This document shows, piece by piece, positions 10,631 through 22,462 of a stretch of 64,000 nucleotides of DNA (position 1 is the first letter of the stretch; the number at the start of each line of letters is the position of its first letter). Below the pieces are notes generated by a model. The model ran no database searches. It was given only the letters and a program-made list of their open reading frames with translations, and was not told the DNA's origin. The stretch covers positions 49,109,001 through 49,173,000 of the forward strand of contig OX419755.1 of NCBI GenBank assembly GCA_948567375.1. The letters are read 5' to 3'. A program made the translations under genes and the position numbers. Source of the DNA: Lunularia cruciata. Its lineage: Eukaryota > Streptophyta > Marchantiopsida > Lunulariales > Lunulariaceae.

Positions 10631-11770
10631 TACTTGGGTCCGCATGTTCAGAACGTACATGCTACACAGTATTCCCGTTAAAATATACTGGAAGCTAGAA
10701 CTAGAAGCGTTTCAGCTTGTTTCAGTGATTTTATACGAGCGGTTCCGAAAGTCCATCGGTAATTAAGTGATGGCTATCAAGTGGGGGCTGCTCATCTCTG
10801 TTGTTTTGATACATCGTCTGGTTTGTAAATAAGGCGAACCAGCAAAATTTTGACCTCTGAGCACAGTAATAATCTTCTGAAATCCAAATTGGCTAACGCC
10901 GATTTTTCCGGGACTTGCTGACTACGTCCGGCTTGGAGTCATTCCTGAACGCCGAAGAGGAATATGACGTGTGCATTGAGTATAATGATTGAGTTATCGC
11001 CGCCTTTTGTCTTCCCCCTCATTGTCCCAGTGACCGTCCCATTTCGCAAGGCGTTTCTAAACTGGCTCGAGTTCTCAACTGGTTGTATGGAAAAATTTGA
11101 AATGACTTTATTGCAACGATAGAAAACATTTCAAATATTTCAGCAGGACCAACATTACCGTAACTTATCAAGGCCATCTGAAGTATGAGTATTCAGATCC
11201 ATAATATCTGAAATTTTCTAACTAAGATCGTTAGGACTCACCACCTAAACCTTGACAAATGTATGGTAAAAGCCTGGGTTTCTCAAGGGTCCTTTGTTTA
11301 GTTACTTAAGTGAGTCATTGTCACATACAAATCTAATTACTCTCTAAACCATTGCCGATCCTTTCTTCCGTAGATCCTTAAATACTTCATAGAATTTCAA
11401 TGACCCTGCTATAATTACGACTTCTGCTTGTTAATGTAAGCAAAAGCCGCGACTGCTCGACGTATAGACGGGTTTTGCAGGTGATCTGATTCGGGATGCG
11501 AAGAAGTCTATTCGGGTGCAAAATAGCAGATGCCGCGACATGAGGGCCGTCCATGTTTGTCCACACGTCATCTCACGGATTCAGTAGGGGTGGAACAAGA
11601 GGGTAACAGAAAAAAGTTCGGACCAAGTATTAGATGTTAATGCGGGGTAGCCATCATAGTTGAAGGTACGGCAAAAGTTCCTGCTAAAGTTCTAATTTGC
11701 GAACGTCAAAACGTTAATTGTGAAGTTCCTCTCAAAATGAACCGGAGTGCGACACCATCCATACACGATT
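10631..11770. other. 3' flank of the deacetylase gene, no gene seen
   Basis: Probably contains the deacetylase 3' untranslated region, with AATAA-type signals around 10,830-10,870. Beyond that, no open frame, RNA gene or repeat that I can support. The gene on the other side is convergent, so this is a tail-to-tail spacer. Confidence 0.4.
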
Positions 11771-11773
11771 CAT

Positions 11774-12156
11774 AGTCAATCCCTTAGACCTTGGAGGTGT
11801 CCAAAACATACGGAAGTTTCATCCAGAAACATGTACTTGAGTTGGAAGTGTAAGACTGCGTTGACGACGTAGAAATCTGAAAATGTCTGACGGGTAGAAA
11901 CGGACACAACATCCTAGTGTAATTTATTCTCAGATGTGCTGAGTGTTCAAGTCTGACAGCAAACAGTCAATCCCTTAGACCTTAGAGGTGTCCAAAACAT
12001 ACGGAAGTTCCATCCAGAAACGTGTACTTGAGTTGTAGGTGTAAAACTGACGTTGACGACGTAGAAATCTGAAAAGTGTCTAACGGGTAGAAACGGACAC
12101 AACATCCTAGTGTAATTTATTCTCAGATGTGCTGAGTGTTCAAGTCTGACAGCAAA
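11774..12156. repeat. 191-bp tandem duplication
   Basis: Two adjacent copies, 11,774-11,964 and 11,965-12,156, both beginning AGTCAATCCCTTAGACCTT and ending with GTCTGACAGCAAACAGTC. They differ at only a handful of positions, so the duplication is fairly recent. No coding frame runs through both. It lies in the spacer between two convergent genes. Confidence 0.9.
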
Positions 12157-12190
12157 CAGTCCACACTCTTAAAATCGCGAATGACTCTAT

Positions 12191-12227
12191 TTCGAGTCTT
12201 CGAGGTGCAAGACCTCGAAGACTCGAA
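12191..12227. repeat. Perfect 16-bp hairpin between convergent genes
   Basis: Left arm 12,191-12,206 (TTCGAGTCTTCGAGGT), loop GCAAG, right arm 12,212-12,227. There is no mismatch over 16 base pairs. It sits just after the 191-bp duplication. It could be a foldback remnant of a small transposon or a structured RNA element. It is not long enough for a typical plant microRNA precursor. Confidence 0.75.
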
Positions 12228-12399
12228 CAGAACAATGAAAAGAGTACTTCCTCGCCTCTCATTTTATGCGGGAGGGGCATAACACGTAATTTTGTATCCT
12301 TGAGCATTGGCCGGATACAACAACCAGGATAAAAGCTGCTAGACAAAACGCTTCTGCTTCACAATTGTTAACTTATGGTACCCACAGTAACTCTTTGGT

Positions 12400-12460
12400 C
12401 CCGTATAATGTTCAGCCAACCTAGCCTTTCAGAGGCCAGATTGGCCAGACGTTATACGGG
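12400..12460. repeat. 30-bp inverted repeat with almost no loop
   Basis: Left arm 12,400-12,429 and right arm 12,431-12,460 are complementary at 23 of 30 positions. All seven mismatches are transitions. It starts from CCCGTATAA and ends with TTATACGGG. It probably lies in or near the 3' untranslated region of the minus-strand gene that ends at 12,834. The transition-only divergence suggests an originally perfect palindrome decaying by cytosine deamination. Confidence 0.7.
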
Positions 12461-12833
12461 GCTGTTAAGCTTAACGACCACCAAAGACCACAATGGGCAA
12501 AGACATCACTGCTAAACGTCCTAAAAACCTGCTCTTTCAAAAAGTAACCGTCCTTTCCAAAAAAATACAAGCAACTAAACTGCAGGCAATCCTGCGAGGC
12601 ACTACATGAGACTAATCAGATATGCATATAACCATCCTTAGACCTAGAGCTCTTCAAACAATGACACTACGGGAAGAGCATTTGACACCCATAAAGTGGG
12701 TACTGCCAAGTTTGGGAAATGTATCTATCAAATAAGTAATGCTCATCAACAGACATTCACAGTAACTGTACATCGTTCGCTGGTGTTCAGAAATGTGTCT
12801 GACCGAGAAATTGAACGTCTAGCCTTCTCAAAG

Positions 12834-15800
12834 TTAGTGACTTTCCCATCTTGTGTAAGCACTTGCACCACGACCAGCACTTGCATTTCCATACATACGA
12901 TCGTCGTAACCACCCCCAGTGGAGTATGTGGCACCCCCTTGGCTAGCAGCACCGTAAGAAGCACTGTTATCATAGTCTGGAGCACTACCTCCGTATCCTC
13001 CACCATAAGACGGACCATAAGCACCACCCGCACCACCATAGCCACCACCTCCACGAGAACCATATGCTCCACTGCCACCCTGAGGACATTCCCGAACGAT
13101 ATGGCCCTCTTGGCCACAATTATAGCAAGAGCGTGATCCACCACTCCTGCCACCTCCACCTCCAAAATTTCCTCCATAGCCTCCTCTACCAGCACCGACT
13201 CCACCGCCAGTTGGGCATGGGCATTCACGTGAGTAATGACCCACCTGCAGTAGACACTGGCTCAGTTAGAAGCTCCAGTGCTGCGTGCAAACAACACATG
13301 AAATGCTCCAAGAGAAACTATGGCCTAGATGAGCAGAAAAGATGCCGTGCCCAGCTATCTTGAAAAGCAAACGCTACACACCTCTCCGCAATTATAGCAC
13401 CCTGAACCGGGGCCCCTGCCGCCTCCGGCACCACCTCCACCTCCTTTAGCGCCCCAGGTATCACCGTAAGATCCAACTCTGTCCGATTCACGCTCCTTGC
13501 TCCTGCCAAAGTTATTGTAGCTATCATTATTGTCATAGCCACCCCCAACAGGTGTGGCAGCTGCAGGTAGTCGATCTTCATCTCTCCGCTTCTCGTAAGG
13601 GCGCCTTGAACCTCCAGTTTGAGCTGTTTGAACTGCCATTTTCTGTGAGAACATCAAATGATTAGAGAAGCTCTTCCGACTGAAATACCTGAACTTATCA
13701 AACTTATTTTTAGTGTCTAACGCCTAAACCTGAAGCAGCAATCCACTACACAGAACTCAAATTCTTCACCCATAAAATCGGGTAGATCTCAAATTCAGTC
13801 AATCTCCAATGTATGACAGGTGAACAGCAAGGACGAGGTTTCCCAGGACAGCCATGAGCTGCGCAAAAGTGGTGAACTTCAAGGCAACGCCACTGCACAA
13901 ACGACCACATCGACACAACGATGGGTCTTTGTGGCCGAACATTGGAAACTGTGGGAGAGCGTAAAAAATCCAATCGAGCGTCCTTTGGATATATTAACAC
14001 AAAGCACTGCTCAATCATCTTGGACAAACTACATGATTTGCAGTGATAATTGCACCTGCTTGGACTTCAATACTCGTGTTATACAGAGACTAATTGGAGG
14101 AGAGAGTCCCTTCTCGTTTTAACTCACAAGAACCAGCAATATTCTACTGCTGCCAGATATGTATTCATGCTATTTCAAGTTCGTTACACTCAGCCCCGGA
14201 AATACTATCTCGTACAATATAGATACCTCAAAAGATGCCAAAAGCTCTTCAAGCTTTTTCTCCATGTTCAGAACTTCCTCTTTCATGAGTTTGGACTTGA
14301 CTGGATCAACTTCTTTCTTCAGTTCGCTCCTTGCGAACGCAAGCTCTGCCTCTGCCGCTTTTTTTTCTTCTCGTTGGGCCTCTGATAGGACGATCTGAAG
14401 AGAATCCGTGTTAAGAGAAAATCCTGCTCCAGGACCAGGAGCACTAACGAAAGAATCCACCACAATTCACACAGAGCGCTCTCCGAATCCTTAAAGCTGA
14501 TACCTCTCAGTAAACCAATCACAAGCGGCATATTGACTAGGGGTGTTCCCCTAGTCAATACTTTTGAGCTAAGACAGCAGATGATAAGAGGGCCGTAAAC
14601 TGCATATATGATGTGGGTCGTATCCACCAAAATTTCTCTCGTATAGTAACAGCCAGAAAACTTAACTAGAGATATCGCGGGAGCATATGTAAAAATGCTT
14701 CAATCTAGGGGACTAGATACATAGTGTTGGGCAACATTAACAAATGTGAAAGGTCTGCCATTTACTTGAAATAGATGAGGACAAATCTATCTCCTCAATA
14801 TTGCCTTCACACAAATCGAATATTCGGAAGCGAGAAATGCAACGCCATGCAGCTCATCTCCGAGCACTTGATAAACTTGATATACGTCACCTACTTGTTG
14901 TAAGCTATGCAGAGACGTAGGATTATGTGGCGCGCTAGCCCTTTTCCTCTGAACTGAAGACTAGGTCTTCGGATCTTACATCCAACCGCATGTAGCGGGT
15001 TCCTCGCACTTTCGTAATTGGAAGGAGAGAAAAAGGAATATCAAGATTGAGCCGAAGGGCGAAGAATCACATCGTCGCAACCAAGCGCATTACGTCCGGA
15101 TGATGAGTGAGTTCTACCAAATGTGGCTCTTAAACGTGAACCAGAGCCTCGTAAAACTAGTAACGTGAACAGGCCTAGAGGATGCGGTCAAAGCTAGTAG
15201 GGCATTTGGTTAAGAGCGAGCTCTGTATACATATCACAAAAATTCACTTTCGAAGCCCTAGACACTTTTTGGTATGCTGAGCTTATAACTCTACCTCGAG
15301 TTGAGTTGACCCACGAAAAGAGAGATGCAGGAGACAAGGACGTGTTGTAAAATAAGAAGCTGAGTTACATCACATTGAATTCCAATTCCAAATTCGACCT
15401 AATCTACGTTCTTGAAATTGACGTGCCATTAAGGCCGACTTTGGTCCCAAGGACGACTAAGATTATGCTTATGTGCTCGGACGAATGCTCCTAACGCATC
15501 TCAGGTGTCTGAATACAAGCAGAATAGGGTAACATGATCGAAGTAAGGGCCTATGACGAATTGAAAATGCGCTCTGTCATGCGTTTAAAACAATCAGATA
15601 TGTACACTGCTATGATTGCAGACAGAACCAAAATAGCAAGACTCAGCATGAGATTAGATGGCTGCTTTGAACACGGCACTTCACAATTGATCTTTTGGTA
15701 AACGCAAGAATGGAAGTCCGAAAACTCACACTTGGCTTCCACTCCTTTTGTACATTCTCTCTCAAGACCTCCGTTTCCTTCTTGCCTTCTCTTTCTGCAA

Positions 15801-16551
15801 TTACTTGTTCTCGAGGACGTGCCGCGCCAAAGGGATTAGGCTGCATTTTCATGATCCAAAGAAAGAGAAACTCGTCATTAACATACTATGCGAAACATTG
15901 GATGCCGCGGATGACCCAGGCAGTTGAGAGAAGTGAGATACTACTGTGAGGTAATATTTGGAAGAATTCCACCAGTAAACAGGGAGCAGCAAAACCAATT
16001 TTCCTGCTAAGGCTGCGGAAGTAAAGGTCGTACAAGGGGGAACGGAATTTATGGAAACCACAGAAACAAATTCCCAAGGACTATCCTTGTGACTAAGCGG
16101 GCTAGAATGCACCATTGAAACTAAATGCCAGCGACTTAAATCGCGATTCACATCAGCCACCTGTTAGTAATAGAGTGAGAATGCAGAAGAGAGACCATGT
16201 AGGTGTCACTTCAAACAACTTAGTTATTCCACCACCTATAATTTTCACCCAACAAGGACATCTGACCCCCGCAAATCGTCCTAAGTATCTCTGCTGTCAA
16301 ATAGTACCAGATCGACATTAATATTAGAAGGTAGAAGGCTGCAGACCATAGGAGCACATCTCAATGTTCCGTCTTGTTTGGAAAGTAAGTGAACGATAAA
16401 CCTAGGATAGTCCAGACGATAAGTGGAGATCGGATGGCAGTCATGCCTTGCTACTTTTGGAGGGTGTAGACGGTGCTTGATCAACTCCAGATCCTCTAGG
16501 CTGCAGGCTAAGCTTGGGCCTGCCTGAACCCTCATCCTCTGCGTAGCTCAT
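12834..16551 (-). CDS. eIF4B-like N-terminus with twin CCHC zinc knuckles in a glycine-rich tail
   Basis: Complete gene of five exons: 16,551-16,447, 15,840-15,730, 14,394-14,227, 13,642-13,382 and 13,244-12,834; 1,056 bp, 351 residues, every junction in phase 0. The start is the ATG at 16,551, giving [18 protein letters not shown]. Residues 36-49 hold [14 protein letters not shown], a motif typical of eIF4B-like proteins. Residues about 75-128 form a highly charged helix, probably coiled coil ([28 protein letters not shown]). The tail from about 150 is rich in Gly, Tyr and Arg and carries two C-x2-C-x4-H-x4-C knuckles, [14 protein letters not shown] (interrupted by intron 4) and [14 protein letters not shown]. 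The likely role is RNA binding linked to translation, by inference from motifs. Introns 2-4 have GT-AG ends; intron 1 has a GC donor (AAG/GCATGA). I do not recognise a named orthologue. Confidence 0.82.
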
Positions 16552-17970
16552 TGTCACTCCACTCCCCAGTTCCTTCTTGAAAACCTGAAAACGCAATCCA
16601 ATCTCCTCTTTCTTAATCCTCAGTGTGGTGTGACCTCAATGAGTTACATGTCAAGAACATATCTCACGATACCGACAAAGATGGTAGTACAGTACAACGT
16701 GGCAGATCAGAAAACACGGTAGATCAGAGAGAACGACAGAACCCACGAACAAAATGAGGTCACGTGAACAATCAAATTGAACTCCTCGGTCACGAGTCTA
16801 TCACTATCAATCACAGTCCTGGAAAGATTCCTATAAATTTCCAATCACCGAGGAGCAAACTAGCAAACCAGACCAAATTCTTCTCCTTCTCCTAACTCCT
16901 ATCCCCCTTCCCTCAGTTCGTTTGCCTTGGAACACACACCAAAACAAAAAGGCAAGCAGATCTTTTTCTTCCCTCCCTCGAGACGAGCACTCGCGCCTAC
17001 CTCGACAGAAATAATGATTGGATATCGATCCCTCTCTCTTCAACGCCGCAGCCGCTGCGACGAAGTTTACAGCAATATGAATAAGAAATCTCCCCTGCTC
17101 TTGTTGTCGATTTTCCAAGAAAAGAAGCATGTCCGGTTCGGCAGTAGAAGAACCAGCTGCAAGAGAGAGAGAGAACACGCAACACCGCAATGAATGCCAG
17201 ACTTGTCCTTAGCTCCTTCTTCTTACCCTAATGACGCATCTTCTCTAATCACGCCTCTCTGCTCCATCACTTCTAGTTTAGGCCGACAATTAGCGGACGT
17301 TTCTCCCTCTATTAGTAAATGTAGGAACGTAATCCTCCTTCCTAACTACCGGGACCTCCAAGTCGTTGCCACATTATTGCTACTGCTGCCAGAACCTCGC
17401 GTCATTCCTGACTGTCTCTAATCTTTTCACTTATTCTAATCTCACCTTCCATACGATCGGTTTAGACAATACTTGGTTTCTTCCCCCCGGGACTAGCTCC
17501 TTATACTTTTGAACTATTTAGTAGGTGGGTCCAGCATTCAAACATTCATAATTTTCATAAAAGCTGGAATCCTTTGACCATAGATAATCCTAAAGTGTGA
17601 GATAATTTATTAACGTAATCAAACCATTTTAAAGTTAATGGACAAGTCAAATCTATATTTATATACTATATATAACAGTTCAATTTATACAATACAAACA
17701 AAAAGAAGTCGGATGAATTTCGATGTTTATTATTTTCCTAATCATCATTAATAAGGTCCCTACCAACTAAAAATTATGTAACGTAAATCTACAAATACTG
17801 TACTAAACTCTTTCCAAAATTTTCATTCATTGACCGAGTTATAATTATCCGAGTACAGTATCCAAATAGTTTCACAATATTCTAAGAAGATAACATTTCT
17901 CCACTCTCCTTAATTAAGTCCATTAACAATATCAATATGTTAATTAACAATATATTTTATAATATTAGGA
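16552..17970. other. 5' flank of the eIF4B-like gene, grading into AT-rich DNA
   Basis: Up to about 17,450 the sequence is of moderate GC with pyrimidine-rich patches and should include the 5' untranslated region and promoter of the minus-strand gene. No specific promoter element can be fixed. Small open frames here do not resemble proteins. After about 17,500 the sequence becomes strongly AT-rich, marking the edge of the transposon-rich compartment. Confidence 0.4.
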
Positions 17971-18087
17971 ATACTGACATAATAAATGTGTCTTAAATGC
18001 TCGAGTAATTTATATTTTAAATCAAATATATAGTTAATAGAAATTGTATTTATGGAGAACCAATTAATTCATTAGCATGGTACATTA
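17971..18087. repeat. AT-rich satellite unit left of the Copia insertion
   Basis: Contains AAATGTGTCTTAAATGCTCG, AAATCAAATATATAGTTAAT and ends with ATTAGCATGGTACATTA. The same unit resumes at 25,715 on the far side of the Copia element, so the element interrupted this repeat. The last five bases, CATTA, are the target-site duplication. Confidence 0.7.
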
Positions 18088-18363
18088 TGTTGGAAAATGA
18101 CAAGAGTTATAACGACATCTACACACCATGTATACAACCAGCAGATTCACACATTACACAAAAGTATGTGGTTCACCTCTATGTGAGGCTATGTCCACGA
18201 GAATGCTTCAAGAGTCTTTTTAGTAACACTCAAGGCTCACCGCCATATCCAAGCATACAAGGCAAGAGCTCCCCCACTCTCTCTCTCTAAGTTCACTCCA
18301 ACCATCAACCGACAAAAAGTCATCTTGCAGTGTAACACTAAGGCATAAGAGTAAATCGTAACA
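18088..18363 (-). repeat. Copia 3' LTR
   Basis: Matches 25,451-25,714 along its length, sharing for example CACACCATGTATACAACCA, AGAATGCTTCAAGAGTCTTT and TATCCAAGCATACAA. It starts TGTTGG and ends GTAACA. Differences from the other LTR are mainly transitions plus a roughly 10-bp length difference near the left end, indicating considerable age. Confidence 0.9.
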
Positions 18364-18597
18364 AACTACCCATTGACTCTTGTCTTGGGGTTAGTAAACT
18401 TGCTAAACAATTTATCACTAAGCAGGAAGTTCTAACCAGACAGCCAATCGATTGATCCCTCCTCTAAACTAGGATAAACTAGAACTTATAACGATAGCCT
18501 ATTCATAGATAGAGTAACCAAAAGAGCAAAGATCACCTCCAATGCTAAGTCACCCTATTCATGCTCCACTTTCACAACTTGCAGGGTAGCACAATGC

Positions 18598-19000
18598 CTA
18601 GAGAAACTCTAAAGGTATGACTTTGGTAAAGGCATCAGCCGGATTGAGCTTACCATCAATCTTGACTAGCTCAAACTTTTTCTCAAACACAACTTGCCTA
18701 AGAAAGTGGTACTTGATGTCTATGTGCTTAACCCTACTGTCCATCACCTGATTTTCAGCTAGGTATAAAGCACTTTGACTGTCACAATGAAGTATTTGAT
18801 TACCATGCAATAGACCCATCTCAACAACAAGTCTATCCAACCAAATTGCCTCCTTTGTTGCTTCCGCCACTACCACATACTCCATTTTTGTAGTAGACTA
18901 TGCAACACATTTCTACAAGGTAGATCTCCAACTAATGCACTCACCACCAAGTATGAATACATCACTATTGTTGATCTCAACTTATCCAGATCTTGTCCAT
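18598..19000 (-). pseudogene. Copia RNase H domain
   Basis: Read on the minus strand, SWRSTL, a stop, KCVA, a second stop, STTKMEYVVVAEATKEAIWL, LHCDSQSALYLAEN and KHIDIKYHFLRQ are the familiar landmarks of Copia RNase H, ending at the stop near 18,598. The C-terminal 95 residues (18,885-18,598) are open; two stops lie just upstream at the SWRS/KCVA region. It is the last coding part before the 3' LTR. Confidence 0.88.
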
Positions 19001-19125
19001 AGTCAGCATCTATATAGCCATCTAGTGATCCGGTATTCATTATTCTTTTATCAAATAAGAGCCCATAGTCTTAGTGTACCTCTCAAATACTTGAGGATCC
19101 ACTTCACTACTTCTTAATGTGTCCT

Positions 19126-20004
19126 TCATGGATTCAACATATAACTACACACATTACCCATTGCTAGGTCAAGATCAGGTTTAATGCAAGTAATCAAGTA
19201 CATGAGACTCCCAATAGCCTTCTCATAAGGAATGTTAACCATCAAACCTTTCTCCACAACATCTATAGGACAGCATGCCGCTAAAAGCTTGAAATGAAGA
19301 ACTAGAGGAGTACTTTTTGGTTTACAATTCTCCATGTTGAACCTAGCAAGTACCTTCCTAGCATACTTACTATGCATCAACCACAACTGACCAGTGCCCA
19401 AGTTCCCCTTGATCTCCATGCCTAATATCCTTGTGGCAAACCCTAGATTCTTCATCCTAAACTCCAAACTCAAGAGCACCTTGAGCTTGTTCACCTCAAA
19501 TCTATCCTTGGCAGCTATCAACATGTCATCCACATAGAGCACAAGGATAATTAAACCAAAGGTCTTCTTACTCATCAGTTTCATGTGCACAAAAAGATCA
19601 AACAAACTCCTATTGAAACCTTGAACATGCATAAACACATCAAACCTCTTGTTCCATTGGTGAGGTGCTTGCTTCAATCCATACAAGGAATTCAACATTT
19701 TGCATACCCTATCCTCTTGTCCTTTTTCCACAAACCTCATGGGTTGTCTCATGAAGATCCTATCATCCAAGGTGCTATAGAGAAATGTCATGACAACATC
19801 CATTTGATCTAAGGTAAGACCAAATAATGCAACAAGCATAAACAATAGACGTATTGTGGAAAAAATTGCAATAGGAGAAAAGACCTCATTATAGTCCACC
19901 CTCTTTTCTTGAGTGAACCCCTTGGATACCAACCTAGCCTTGTAGATCTTAGATCCCTCATTAGGACCCTCATTCAACTTGTAGATCCACTTGCAATCTA
20001 TCAC
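19126..20004 (-). pseudogene. Copia reverse transcriptase domain (open, 292 codons)
   Basis: Best-preserved part of the element. Motifs: WIYKLNEG at the start, KARLVSKGFTQ, DQMDVVMTFLY (motif A; the usual V.TAFL is changed to VMTFL), LNSLYGLKQAPHQWNKRF, and the catalytic LYVDDMLIAAKD with both aspartates present, then GSLMYLITCIKPDL. The frame is open from 20,004 to about 19,126, then breaks before RNase H. Upstream, 20,005-20,478 holds the integrase-to-RT linker with stops. Confidence 0.9.
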
Positions 20005-20478
20005 TTGGGATCCTTAGGTAACCTAACTAGTTCCCAAGTCTTGCTATCCCTCAAGGATTTCATCTCCCTCTCCATAGATCCAAAACACTCATCATTCTCA
20101 CTAGAAGAACATGTCTTCTTGTAGTAAAAGGGTTCACCTTCTTCCTAAGACCAAAGCATGAGCATCATCTCCAAAAATCAAGTCATCATGCAATAAATTA
20201 GTTGAATCAATCCACGCACCATATTTATTTGGAGCTTGACTAGCATGCCCTGATGATCTCCTTGATGAACTCTCTGCTTGATCTCCATGTGAAGGTCCAA
20301 CGTGAGGCTGACCTAGCAAATCTTGTTGTTCACCAACAACTACTTGCTCCACTTGTTCTTGCTCCTCAAGAACTTGTTGTGCTATACGAGCACTTCCTTC
20401 CTCCTCATCAGTTAAGTGATCAATCTCCCCCTCAACTAGATCTAGGGTGGAAGACTTACCTTTGTTAGTGTAGGGAAC

Positions 20479-21270
20479 CTAAGCATTCTCCCCTTCCTTA
20501 AGTGATCTAGATTCATCAAAGGATACATCCCTATTGACAACAATCTTACACGCTATTGGATCCCATAGCCAATAAGCCTTCACTCCACTTTCATAGCCAA
20601 GAAAAACAAATTTCTTTGACTTAGCATCCAACTTGGACCTATTCTCCTTAGGTGTGAGTGAATATGCATCATAACCAAATATCTTCAATCTACCATAATC
20701 AATTAGTCCTTGATGCCTCAACTCACATGGCGTCTTGAAGTTGATTGCACTATATGGAGAAATAGTTACCACATATGGTGCCATGCTAATAGATTCTGCC
20801 CAAAAATCATGACGCAACTTTGATTTTCTCAACATACTCCATGCATGTTCCAACAACAACAACAGTTTGGTTGAGCCTCTCAGCAACACCGTTATGCTAC
20901 AGAGTCTAAATCATAGTAAAATGGTGAGTTATCTCTTGTTCTATGCAGTACTCCTTGAACTCTCTAGAGACATACCCCTTGCCATTGTCTAACCTTAGAC
21001 ACCTCACCTTCTTCCCAATCTGAGTCTCAACTTGGGTCTTCCATTTCTTAAAAATGGCAAAGGCATCAGACTTGTGGTGCATGAAATAAATCTACACAAA
21101 CCTCAAGTAATCATCAATAAATATCACATAGTAAACTTTTCTAGAGTGTGAGGGTGTAAGGAATGGTCCCCACATATCACTATGTACATACTCAAGTAGA
21201 CCCTTGGAACTATGGATTCCCACTTCAAAAACAGATTGTTCTATTTTCCAAAGATGCAATGCTCACAAAA
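20479..21270 (-). pseudogene. Copia integrase, disrupted, with a 169-bp tandem duplication
   Basis: Minus-strand landmarks: VIFIDDYLRFV, MHHKSDAFAIFKKW, GYVSREFKEYC, then HNGVAERLNQ with two stop codons just before it, followed by a frame change into HDFWAESISMAPYVV, PYSAINFKTPCEL and KKFVFLGYESGVKAYWLWDP. The segment from 21,112 is repeated at 21,281 (period 169), duplicating the part of the gene around VIFIDDYL. The duplication and stops show the copy is dead. Confidence 0.88.
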
Positions 21271-22049
21271 AATCAATAATCATCAATAAATATCACATAG
21301 TAAATTTTTCTAGAGTGTGAGGGTGTAAGGAATGGTCCCCACATATCACTATCTACATACTCAAGTAGACCCTTGGAACTATGGATTCCCACTCCAAAAA
21401 CAGATTGGTTTTATTTTCCAAAGATGCAATGCTCACAAAAATCCAACTTCACAATCTTCAAGCCAAATAGCAAGTCATTCCTTTTCAAGACAGTCAAATC
21501 CTTCTCACTCAAATGACCTAGCCATGAATGCTACACAACTATCATTTCCTCTTGATACCTTGTTACATTGGCTTCTCCACACATTGTAGTGCTCTCCAAT
21601 ACAAATAGATTCTTTCAAAGTTACCTTGCGAGATAACCTTACCACCTAAAGTGACTCAAAGTACTCCATCACCAACACTCCATTGATGACTTTTGGTATG
21701 CAATACTCCAAGGGAAATCAGGTTCTTCTTCATGTTAGGTATGCACTAAACATCATTCAACTTACACACAACTCCATCAAACATTCAAATCCTTACAGAT
21801 CTGACAAGGTTGATCATTCCCCATCAAAATTGAACCATTTCATGTGAAAGTGAATGGAAGAACTCCTTGATATAGCATACATGGTATAAGAAATCACAAT
21901 CTAGAATCCACTCATCATCCCTACCAGCAGATGAGTCACAAAGGGCATACCCATAGCATCACAAATCATAATGATCATCCAACAAATCAATATCCTCATC
22001 ATCATACACTTTGTTGCTGAAGAGCCTTCATCTACCTTTCCTTTGCCCT

Positions 22050-22110
22050 TAACCTTACACTCCTTCTTCACATAGTCTACCTTGCCACATCCTCAACACA
22101 TCACTTGTTT
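22050..22110 (-). pseudogene. Copia gag zinc knuckle remnant
   Basis: On the minus strand the sequence reads C-stop-GCGKVDYVKKEC, a CCHC knuckle in which the second position is a stop and the zinc-binding His is replaced by Tyr (His to Tyr is a single C-to-T transition). It is followed by KVKGKGK. It marks the gag/protease junction of the element. Confidence 0.7.
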
Positions 22111-22462
22111 CTTCTCCTTGAACTCAAGACTACTCTTGAGTTCTTGAACCTTCCACCTTAAATCTTTGATACTCAAGTGGGTGGGTCATAAGATGGAAAT
22201 CATTTTACAGAAGATTCTTCAAGTACTCAAAATCACCAAATAGTTGCATTAATGTGTAGCTTTGAAGATAAGCTTTACAACACACTAAAAAGATCATTCA
22301 TCTGAGCCCCAAGTCCAAAGTTATGAATTGAATTCAACAAGAGATTCACACACACAAAATCCCCCATTTTTTACCCCATAAGAGAATGTGGGGGAGTTAG
22401 TAAACTTCTAAACTTGTGTTCAACAATCAGCCTTCATGCATAACAAGCCCAAGTTCTCAAAC

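Noticed and set aside
12696-13228. Plus-strand and alternative-frame open frames over the zinc-knuckle exon
   Set aside because: Shadows of Gly/Ser-rich codons; the minus-strand frame with knuckles and splice sites explains the region.
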